Assembly (NCBI GenBank): GCA_020152595.1
Contig: JAIGNY010001241.1
Coordinates: 5,001 to 69,000, forward strand
Direction of reading: 5' to 3'
From: Chiridota heheva
Taxonomy: Eukaryota > Echinodermata > Holothuroidea > Apodida > Chiridotidae
Length of the DNA: 64,000 nt
Shown piece after piece: positions 35,501 to 47,500 of the stretch. The notes under the pieces were generated by a model. The model saw only the letters and a list, made by a program, of their open reading frames with translations. It did no database searches and was not told the DNA's origin. The translations under genes and the position numbers were made by a program. Within the stretch, counting starts at the first letter, position 1. The number at the start of each line of letters is the position of its first letter.

Positions 35501-38500
35501 CATGCTGGCAATGAGCCTAGAGGGGTTGGTGATTTACCCAGTGTGTATGCTAAAAAAGACCATGATGTAGCAGAACAGTGCTCATTTTCATTCCAGGATG
35601 ATGTGGTGATGGGTACATTAACTGTCAAAGAAAACCTTGCCTTTTCTGCTGCTCTGAGATTGCCGCAGAGCGTCAGCTCGAGAGACCGCAAACAAAGAGT
35701 TGAAGACATCATTACTGAGCTTGGCCTCACAAGTTGCGCAAACACTAAGGTAAGACTAAAGTTTATATCACTTTATTTGTCTTTAATGTCGGAGAGAGAG
35801 GGAGCAATTAAGACTGAAAGGCAAAGAATAGTTTGTTTGAAAAGTTTAAAAAATACTTGCTTTTGAAAGGTCTTGCAATAATATTTGCCAAAAGGGCTCC
35901 AAATTAATGAAAAGTATACAAATTGAATGTCAAAATTGTAATTCATGTGTATTTTATAATATGTTGCTTTTGTAAACAATTTTTATGATGCTTTGTAATT
36001 AGGGTAATCATTTCTGAAGAAAATTATTGAGAATATTATCATATTCTTAATTTGTATATGTTTTGGAAGAGTCAGTCGGAATAAGTTTTGTCCTGGGCAG
36101 TTTTTTGGTAAAAAAGGGCACCTTTTTGAGTTTTGTTGTAATGCAGCAGCGGCAGAACGAAACAATATTTTGGGTCCGAAACGCCAAATTAATTTTGCTG
36201 AAGTAAAGGTTTTACCAGGGAGCGCATAGCGCAAAGCCTAAAGGTTACAGGGGTATCCTTCGGGCCCTTGGTGTGGTCCAGAGGCAAAGATCTGCAATTT
36301 TTAGCTTGACTCTTCAAAGAATAGTAGAGCTATTCTACTACCCTTGGCGTCAGCGTGTAGTTAAAGGTTTTGGTTAAAGTTTTCTTATTTTGTTGCTTAA
36401 ACTTTTCTTTGTTTGCTGATTAAATTTTTTGGATGAGTCTGTTATGATAATGACATTCTTGAACATGAATAGGAATTGGAAGATTAGTCTTGTGATGAAT
36501 GAAAAAAAGAAAAAAAAGATTTCTCGCCTCTAGAGAATATTAAATAAGATATCTTGGGTATCAAAAGATGTAAGAAGATTAGATGAATCTTGGCTTTTAA
36601 AGAATATTTATAAGTTTTGGAGTAGATTTTTTAATATGATAAACCAACATTCTTGACATGATGATAAAGATATAAGAAGATTAGTGTCTTAGGATGGCTT
36701 TTAGGATATTTTTTGGATGGACATTTTATGTAGGGGACAGGGTGGGATTTGTATGTAGGGCAGGGTGGGGTGGCATGTTGGTCAGGATGTGTTGGCATGT
36801 TGGACAGGGTGGGTTGGCATGTGAACAGTGTGGGTTGGCATATGTGGAACAGGGTGGGTTGACATGTGGGACAGGGTGGAATGGAATTTGGGACATGTGG
36901 TGGGGTGTCATCTGGGTTCCAGCTGTGATGGCATGTGGGTCATGCATGTGGTGGGATGACATACAGTATCTGGTTTTCAGATGTGATTGCATGAAGTATA
37001 GGCATGGGATGATATTTCGGACAGCATTAAGTGTGCAAGCCCTTTCCTTTCAGTATGTTATCATAGGGGCATTAATAATATTCCCAACGTGCATCAGATA
37101 GAGGCATCATATTACACTCGCGCACGTTGGCAATGTAATTCGATCGTAGCTGTGCCAGGCCAAGCAAATAATTATATCATATTAGCTTGCCCTTGCTGTG
37201 GGGAGGCGTGTGATGTGCAACAGTCGATTTTGGCCAAAATCGGCGGTTGCAGTGCATACTAAATGGAAAGCGGAGGTACACGTAATGAGGTTGCGATGGA
37301 ATGTGGGACAGTCTGGAATATATGCATTATTAGCAGTGTGGGGATTTGTATTGTTTCCAATGTCTAGTTTGTCATATGTTAAGCAATATTGTTTCGCATA
37401 ATTTTGCTTTAATATTATTGTGCATATTTCATGCTGCTTGACTTTGTTTGACACACATATTTTCTTAAATTGGAAGTTGTATTGCAATCCAGAATGTAGT
37501 TCTGGGAATGTGTAGGGGTTGAGGGAGGGTACAGGTTGGAAAGGGGGTTTAATGACATTCTTTTATTGACATTGGCAAGTCAGGGCCTCTCCTTTCTTTG
37601 TTTTTTATTCAATTGATAGAACTAAAATAGGTGTTATAGTTATAAAGACTGCTAGCTTTTACATGTGTTCTGAGTTATTGGGTGATGGTAATCTTTAGCT
37701 TTTTTTGTCTTAAAATATCTGGGAAAACTCATAAAACTATAAAACTATACTATAAAATAAAAATATCTGGAAAAAATAAAACTATAAAAGTATACTATAA
37801 AATAAAAATATCTGGAAAAAAAAAGATATTTTGAAGCTTGTAGTAAAATGTTGTGAAAATTAACAAAGCAAATGAAAATGTAAGTGCATCTTTAAAAGCT
37901 CAAGTAATTTAAAATTATCTCCCCTGCTACCTATTTCTGTATAATATTTCCCTCAATAAGCCCATTCTATAGCTTTGAATCGTGGAGCATACTGTCCTTC
38001 CAACAGTTCTAGTAGAATTCCTGTAGTCAAAATCATGCCTAAAATGCAGTCGACTTGCCTTAATCAGATTTCAAATCTGCATCAATGTGGTGGAGGAAGG
38101 GGTGGGCTTAACATGATTTAAGCCCCCTGCTCTTTCTCTGATTCTGCCACCAGTGTGGTAATGCACCTGGAAAAAAGTATTCTTTTAAAAATTAGAAGGA
38201 AAAAAACAACATAAAATACAAAAAATTTCTTGTTCATCATTTAATTGGAATATAGGTTGGCACTGAGTTCCTCCGAGGTGTTTCAGGGGGCGAGAGAAAA
38301 AGAGTTAACATTGGGATGGAGTTGATCATAAAACCTGGAGTCTTATTTTTGGATGAGCCAACCACAGGTTTAGATTCGAGCACCGCGAGCTCTGTTATTA
38401 CCCTTCTCCATAGGTGAGTAGTATAGTCTGTGGAAAATTCAGCCATGGGCATAGTTGGAGTACTGTAGCGGGGGACTAAATGGGGCTGGGTTTTTATTGT

Positions 38501-41500
38501 GAAAATAATAGATAATAGAGTACCTTTAAAATGCAAAAATCACACAGGAGGTTTTTGCAGATAATAGAATTTAAACTAAAGGAAGAAATAGAGATTTTGT
38601 ACTCTTAAAATGCCCAAAATAACAGGACTTTAGGGAGTTTGGTGCCCCACCATCCTTATGTTTAGGCCCACAATCCAAGTGCTTGAATGGTGCCTTGACA
38701 ATCAATTGCTGAGTTCTTCCAGAAAAAATCCTCCGGATGAAATTATCTCCTTCCTTCATCACCATCTACTTTGTTTTTGTTTCAACCATGCACCTTCCTC
38801 ACGATCACAGCTTTCTGACCTTTTGTTTATTCTCCACTACTCTTGATCTGAAGGCACAATTTGACCTTAGTTGTTGTGGTGATTAGTTCATCAAACAAAC
38901 AAACAAGTGGTGTTTAGTGGTAAATTAATCTTATGATTAGAAGGCTTTAAAAAAAACAAAAATGGTGAAGAAAGCACTCAAAAATGTTATTCAGTTATAT
39001 ATAGTGTTTACAGGGTACCGAAATATCCGGTTACCCGACCAATTGTGTTGCTACCCGATTCCAAAAATACAACCCGGTTATGGATTTTCATAATATTAAC
39101 AATTGCACCGTTTCTGTTTCAGTATTGTATGTTAAAAGAATAAATCTTAACTTACAAGAATTATATTGCAGAAGTGATGTTGAATGAAGGATGTGGCTAG
39201 TAATGTAGGTACGCTAGTAGTACTACATGTACTAGTAGCGCAAAACTTAGATTCTCTAAACTTCGGTTTTAAAAAAAGATATACAAACCAATGCGCAACA
39301 AGCAGTGTATGTAGTATGCTGCAGATTTTTTTTTATTGCGGTTGTACATTACCGAACTATTTTCAAAGCGTGTCTGCTTTTTGCTGAAAAGAAATGTAAC
39401 ACCTATTATGAAGCAATCACAAATTGTGTTCAAATGAAATTGTTATGTGCTACTGAGCATGCACATACATAACGGAACCGTGGAATTGTGTATTATTCCA
39501 GAAAATACCCATCCAGAGAAATTTTGAGGAAGTGAGTATATTATCATTATAGTACAGTATTTTATGAAGACAGGTCAATAAAAGAGACTAGAAACATTTG
39601 TATTTTATTTCTTTATTCACGAAAACAAAGATACGATTGAAAAAAGAAGAAATATCACAAGATTTTACAAGGTACACTGTTAGATTTTAACACATACTAC
39701 TTCCGCGAAAAATATTGAAAATGCCTTGTCGGCACGTCGGATACCCGGATACCAGACCGATAATGCAGGTCAGGTACCTGGTCCAATTTTTGGACCCGGT
39801 GCAAACACTAAGAAAGGAGATATGTAAGATTAAATTTCTATATCATTTGTGTAGAAACAACTGAGATTAGACCAGATGTGACATCCCAATCCTTAGATTC
39901 CTCAAAGCTGTTATGTTTTCTTTCCTATTTTTTCTTTTGATTTTTTAACTTAAAAACCATTGGATATGCCAGAAAAGTAGAAAACACAAGAATCTATTAA
40001 GAGTCATTATAATTTATCACCTGAAAAAAGTTTTGAGGGAAAATCATTCAAATATTAAAACAAGTTAAATCAATTTTCTTTTAAATACATAAAGAATTGT
40101 TAAGAAAGTGAGGATGGGGGTGCCAACCTTCCATAGTAGATTTATTACACCATTTCTACACAGACAAGATGGAATTAAAGAACTTCTTAACAGAATAAGA
40201 TAATGAAGTAGTTCTTCAATTGGTGTCTATTTAAGTCCTCTTTTATATAAGATAAACTTGCTTGACCACTGAACTAATCAGCACCATAATTCTAATTCAG
40301 AAAGTAAAAGGGGGAAGGGGGTGGGGACATGGCCTTTTATCCCCTTATCAAAAAACATTTCTAAAATGTACTGAATTTTTCTGAAAAGTGAGTGAGGGAG
40401 GGGGGGGAAGACATATCCGGAAATTACAGCCATGGAACTAATTATCTAATACATAAGAAAAGTAACATGTCAGTATTTTAATATGTATCAATACATTTTA
40501 ATTATCATTTCAATACTTAACTTATTTTTGATATTAACATGCATGATATCTTTGTCTTGCCTTTTCAGTCTGTCGTTGAGGGGTCGAACCATCATCTTTT
40601 CCATTCATCAACCTCGCTATTCAATCTTCGCCATTTTGATACTATTCATTTGCTCTCGAAAGGGAGCACTGTCTTTCATGGACCTGCAGACCAAGCCTTG
40701 GACTTCTTCTCATCCATCGGTAAAGTGTATTTTTGTGTTTGTAGTCTCAAATCCGGGCCGCTGATAGCCCATTTCGACCCTGTGGTGTCTTGAACAAATG
40801 GGCGTCTTTGATAAGCACAAGACCTTGACCCACCTTGTCGGCTGTAATGCCTCCCAATTCCTTAGTTCGCGATATTCTTAAAACTCTAATTCACTAAACC
40901 TGAAATGTAGATGTTTCAGTAAATGAAAACAAAATGACTTCATTAATGTTCTTGAGGGTTGGGACCTAAAATCATTTTGATTTAATTGGAACAGACCACC
41001 TCTTTAAAAGTAGTTCAGGAGATGTTATCTTTTGTTGCACCATTGGCATAGCCAGAGGGGTGGGACTAGCCCCCCTCACCCCCTATCAATACCAAAAAAT
41101 AATAATAAAGACAAATAAAGGGAGAAAGGAAGAAAAAGAGAATGAAAGATGAAATAAACAACTCTCAAAAATGCACAACTTTGGTCACTGGATCAGACCC
41201 TCAAGACTCCCCACCCCCTTCCCTTCAAGTGAAAAATCCTGGCTACACCAATGTGTTTTACCTGTGTCTTATGACTATAGTATAGGGAAGGAATTGAGGG
41301 TGAAATGTAACTTTAAATTGTATTAACAGAGGGAGACTGGGACAATCTTGAACCCCAGCCCCTTCCAGCATGCTTTTGCTTTTCCTAAGGAATATTTTTT
41401 GATTGGCAATGATCTTTTGATCTGTGTTGTAGGTAAGGAGTGTTTTTTTTTGGAGAGTTTGAAAGTGCCAATCCCTAAACATTTATTTATTTGTAAATGA

Positions 41501-44500
41501 ATAAATATGATAAAGTAAATAAATAGAAAAATAGATGAACAAATGAAAGTTTGGACAAAATACAGCGAAAGAATTTGGCAAAGAATTGAAGACGTAATAA
41601 TGAATTAGCCATATCATTTTGTGACAGGGTAGTTTAATAATAAAATAAGTAACATTTGATCCCATCTTTTGTTGTTCTTTTTAATCATATCAGTTTCATC
41701 CAAGGTATTTTGAAAATAATTGTAAGAAATTTAAACAGAACATAATTTTGCCATCTCAACGAAGTACTGCATTGATACTGTGTTGAAGTGATCAGAAAAG
41801 CTTTGTTTTTTTAAATTTTACATTTCACTATAAGAACAGGAAACTTGTCACTCCATTTTTGGTGAGCGTGTGAAGCATAATGCGAACCTATGTAATGGCA
41901 ATTTCGTCCGTCCGGCCATCAACACTTTTTCCTGAGATTTCCTCAGAAATGTTTAAGTATTTTGAGAATTCCTCAGAAAATGTTTAAGTTTCTTCAGAGT
42001 TCCTCATATGGACATAGGGAGGGATGCCATGAGGGACATGGATGGGGGCCATGCAGGAAATATATAATATATACCATGTGGTATACACCAAGGGCTATAT
42101 CAGGCATAATTATTTGATTCCCCTTTTTTCTTATTCAACAAGTCATTTGCATAAGTTATCATATGAACTGACACTTTCATACACAGTGTGCTCAATCAGG
42201 GACTGTGATGACTAGGATGAGACTTCTTATGGAGCCTATGGGATGTCATGTGGGACATGGGGTGGGATGCCATGTGGGACATGGAGGGGGGGTTACCATG
42301 TGGAACAAAGTGGAAAGCCATGTAGGATATATGGTGGAATGCCATACGGGACATAGGGTGAATGCCATGGGATGGGATGTCATGTGGGACATGGGATGTC
42401 ATTTGGGACATGGAGCGGGATGCCATGTGGGACATTGGGTGGGATGCCATGAGTAACACAGTGTTTATATAGGTTGGGATGCCATGTGTGACATAGGGTA
42501 GGAGGTTATGTGGGACATCAGGTTGGGGGACATGGGATGTGATGCCATGTGGGACGTAAAGTAGGATGTCATTGGGAGGGATACCATGTGGGACATATTG
42601 TGGAATGCCACATGGGGTCATTCATGAGGTGGGATGCCAAGTCACATGTCCCATGGGATGGGATGTCATCCCATGTGAAACATGGGATCTGTAGATAGAA
42701 TAAGTGATCCATGTGTTTTTAAAAGAAAGAATGAAGTAAAAGATCTAGTGTAGACAAGCTGTCAGAAGGTAATTTTGTGTTAAAGTTGCTTTGGCACCAG
42801 TCAGGGGTTTTTAGAAAGTGGGCACTTTTCCAACACTACAGCACCTCATTTTTAACTTTTCCAACACTACAATGTCGAGTGGCACTTTTCATTTTCAAAA
42901 GTGGCAAGTTTGTCATTTTTCAGATAAGTGAGGGGGCACTATAGTAACAGTATTACACTTGATTTGATACTGTAAAACTAGCTCATTGTTCCTTGTCACT
43001 TTTCTCCCAAGTATAAAACTTGTAGTGAGAAATTCACTTTCCTACAAAACATAATTTTGCCATATCTGTGTGGCCCTGTCAAATAGTGTTTCCTGGATAC
43101 CATATCTTGGGAATAGGTGTGGAATGCTCAGAAAAGTTCCCTCTCTCTTTTTGCTAAGAAACAGGAACTTACATGTACCTCTCAATTTAAAAGGTCACAC
43201 GTGTACATTATGCATATTCATATGTCACTCATTCTATATTTAGGTCATGAATGTGAGGAACATAACAACCCACCTGATTTCTTCCTGGATGTAATTGAGG
43301 ATGAACATGCTCTAGTACAATATGTCAACAAGAAAGAAGGTAAGCAGAACGTGTCTTAATCCCCCTCCTCGATAACCCCCCTCACAATCACCCCCTCCCC
43401 TCACAATCAACCCCCTACCCCCCAATTAAAAAAAAAAAAAAAAGTGGGAAAATTACGTTGCAAGTTTGTATTTGAAATAATGGGACTGGGGTTTTAACAT
43501 AGATTAAAGGTAAGAGGTATATATTTTAATTTATTCCCCAGTAACCTCCAAGCAAGTGGCAAAATGATGTCACAGGTTTGTATTTCAAATAACAATATTG
43601 GGGTTTGAATTTTTATGTGAGCAAGAGAGATAGTGCTCCCCCTCAACCCCCTCCCACATACATGGGAGATCATGGCATAGGTTTGCATTTCGAATAATGG
43701 TATAAGGATGTTTTAGCTAAGGTCACATGACTTTGTTTACATCGCCATTTTGTAGGGCAGACTGTCGTCTACTGTACGCTTACATACATTTGTATGTTGT
43801 AGGTAGTATCCCGGAATCTTGCTGTGCCGCTGTTTGCACTAACTAATAGACGTGTTTAGAATCCACTGATTAAGATTACTTGAAGTACTTGTGAGGATAA
43901 TTTTTTCTTTAAGATAACATTTTCTATTAAAAAATAAATTGCATCTGGCCAGTTCATTTTAACCAGTGCGTGTTTAAATGCCCTACACTTGTTTTACATG
44001 CCCAGCGCGTGTTTCCATCACAAGCGCATGCTAGCGTGTGTTTTAGACCCGAGTCTGTTTGTTTTACGTGTGATGTGATTGAGCTGTGTGAAGATCAGAT
44101 GTGTGAAATACTTAACGCGCAAAGCTCTGCCCTGCAAAAGGACTCCCAGTTGAGTCAGGTCACGTGATGAAAACCCTCTATTGGGGTCGTATTTTGTATA
44201 ATGATGGCAATTAAAGTTGTAAAACTGAAGTAATTATAATATCATTAGTAGGGGTTGGATTGGAATTGAGAAGGGTGGGATTTCAAGTCAAATGGGTTTC
44301 GGGAAGGAGAATCATAGTATAAGTTTGTATCCTTTATGAAGATACAAGGTTTTATTCAAATAATGAAAAGAGTAATAAAACAGCAGATATTAGAAGAAAA
44401 AAATTCTTTATTAAAAATATGAAATTCTATACATTGGATATAATATTCATTTTTTGATTATATGTACAGTATTACATTGTTCTCATATGTATAAGAGGAA

Positions 44501-47500
44501 AAGGAATTCTCCTCATATGAATTTATGATATTTTTTATTGCTTTCTGAAAACAATCAACTTCGTAATTTTTTTTCTTTTTTTTTCTTACAGAGGTTGCAG
44601 AAAATGGTGGAATTGAAGCAAGTAATGGGCACCAGAAGACACTGACACAAAAATTCCACGAATCAAGTTACTATGAAGCTGTGAGACAAGAGACTGGTGA
44701 AATCATGAACAATGACAAGGAGGTGGAAACCAGGTGGTCGAATGCCAGCTACGCAACCTCATTCTTTGTTCAAGTATGTGTTACCAAATAATGTAATCAT
44801 TGATCAGTTTCCAATCACCTAGCATGACTGTATGAGGCTGGTTGGCTGGGGCTCCCCTTTTTTCTCCCCAGTCGGTCAGGCAACTCTCTTAGTTTGGTAG
44901 GGATGTGAAATGGTTGTACTGTTTAAATCAGTGATTTATCGAAATCATGCCCGACTTGGCTAGATATTGGGGTTGTACTCTCAACTTGGCATGATGCTGA
45001 TAACATGCTTCTTGGGCACTGTTCTTAGTTGGGCACTGTTCTTAGTTGGGCACCATTCTTAGTTGGGCACCGTTCTTAGTTGGGCACCGTTCTTAGTTGG
45101 GAACCGTTCTTAGTTGGGCACCGTTCTTAGTTGGGCACCGTTCTTAGTTGGGCACCGTTCTTAGTTGGGCACCGTTCTTAGTTGGGCACCGTTCTTAGTT
45201 GGGCACCGTTCTTAGTTGGGCACCGTTCTTAGTTGGGCACCGTTCTTAGTTGGGCACCGTTCTTAGTTGGGCACCGTTCTTAGTTGAGCACCGTTCTTAG
45301 TTGGGCACCGTTCTTAGTTGGGCACCGTTCTTAGTTGGTCACCGTTCTTAGTTGGTCACCGTTCTTAGTTGGGCACCGACCGTTCTTAGTTGGGCACCGA
45401 CCGTTCTTAGTTGGGCACCGTTCTTAGTTGGGCACCGTTCTTAGTTGGACACCGTTCTTAATTGAGCACCGTTCTTAGTTGGGCACCGTTCTTAGTTGGG
45501 CACCGTTCTTAGTTGGGCACCGTTCTTAGTTGGGCACCGTTCTTAGTTGGGCACCGTTCTTAGTTGGGCACCGTTCTTAGTTGGGCACCGTTTTTAGTTG
45601 GGCACCGTTCTTAGTTGGGCACCGTTCTTAGTTGGGCACCGTTCTTAGTTGGGCACCGTTCTTAGTTGGGCACCGTTTTTAGTTGGGCACCGTTCTTAGT
45701 TGGGCACCGTTCTTAGTTGGGCACCGTTCTTAGTTGGGCACCGTTCTTAGTTGGTCACTGTTCTTGGTTGGTCACTGTTCTTAGTTGGGCACTGTTCTTA
45801 GTTGGGCGCCAGGCGCTGTTCTTAGTTGGGCACTGTTCTTTAGTTGGGCACTGTTCTTAGTTAGTCACTGTTCTTAGTTGGGCACCGTTCTTAGTTGGGC
45901 ACCGTTCTTAGTTGGGCACTGTTCTTTACTTGGGCACTGTTCTTAGTTGGTCACTGTTCTTAGTTGAGCGCCGGGGCTGTTCTTAGTTGGGCACTGTTCT
46001 TTAGTTGGGTACTGTTCTTAGTTGGTCACTGTTCTTAGTTGGGCACCGTTCTTAGTTGGGCACCGTTCTTAGTTGGGCACCGTTCTTAGTTGGACACCGT
46101 TCTTAATTGAGCACCGTTCTTAGTTGGACACCGTTCTTAGTTGGGCACCGTTCTTAGTTGGGCACCGTTCTTAGTTGGGCACCGTTCTTAGTTGGGCACC
46201 GTTCTTAGTTGGGCACCGTTCTTAGTTGGGCACCGTTTTAGTTGGGCACCGTTCTTAGTTGGGCACCGTTCTTAGTTGGGCACCGTTCTTAGTTGGGCAC
46301 CGTTCTTAGTTGGGCACCGTTTTTAGTTGGGCACCGTTCTTAGTTGGGCACCGTTCTTAGTTGGGCACCGTTCTTAGTTGGGCACCGTTCTTAGTTGGTC
46401 ACTGTTCTTAGTTGGGCACCGTTCTTGGTTGGTCACTGTTCTTAGTTGGGCACTGTTCTTAGTTGGGCGCCAGGCGCTGTTCTTAGTTGGGCACTGTTCT
46501 TTAGTTGGGCACTGTTCTTAGTTAGTCACTGTTCTTAGTTGGGCACCGTTCTTAGTTGGGCACCGTTCTTAGTTGGGCACTGTTCTTTACTTGGGCACTG
46601 TTCTTAGTTGGTCACTGTTCTTAGTTGAGCGCCGGGCGCTGTTCTTAGTTGGGCACTGTTCTTTAGTTGGGTACTGTTCTTAGTTGGTCACTGTTCTTAG
46701 TTGGGCACCGTTCTTAGTTGGGCACTGTTCTTAGTTGGGCACAGTTCTTAGTTGGGTACTGTTCTTTAGTTGGGCACTGTTCTTAGTTGGGCACTGTTCT
46801 TTAGTTGGGCACTGTTCTTTAGTTGGGCACTTTTCTTAGTTAGGCATTATTCTAGTTGGGCAGAGATGTAAAATGTCAGATTTACTGGTTAAATCAATTG
46901 TTTTACCAGAATCGTGCTCAACATTGTTTGATATCAGAAGCAAATTTATTGCAGTTTTCACTTTGTTATAGAATTTCGAGTCAGGAAAAAGGTCACCACC
47001 CCATCCCCTCCCTGAGTAAGATAAGCACATATGAGCATGTCACTTAAGAAGCAATGTTAGCCAGATATTATCAAGTTTATTAGAGATATAAACTAATAGT
47101 TGCAGAAAATCCGTTCAAAATTGGTTTAAAATTGACAAGTTTTAATATTAATTTTGTGTAATAATGAGGTGAGTTTCTTTGAAGATACTGAAAAGAGATA
47201 CATTCTAATTTTGTTTTATGTTCAGGACTTTCTTTGAATGATACAACTTACATGTATTTTCCCCGACTTAGTTATAGTTAAAAAATGAAAATGTGTCTCC
47301 ATTTAAATTAATTTCTGTGTGTGATTGCATAGGTATTAGTATGTGGTTGCATGGGTATTAGTATGTGATTGCATGGGTATTAGTATGTGATTGCATGGGA
47401 TTAGTATGTAATTGCATGGGTATTAGGATGTGATTGCATGGGTATTAGGATGTGATTGCACGGGTATTAGTATGTGTTTGCATGGGTATTAGGATGTGAT

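Noticed and set aside
40483..40764. 93-residue ORF as an alternative ABCG2 product
   Set aside because: Only the exon part up to 40629 is homologous; the rest is intron read-through or out-of-frame sequence.
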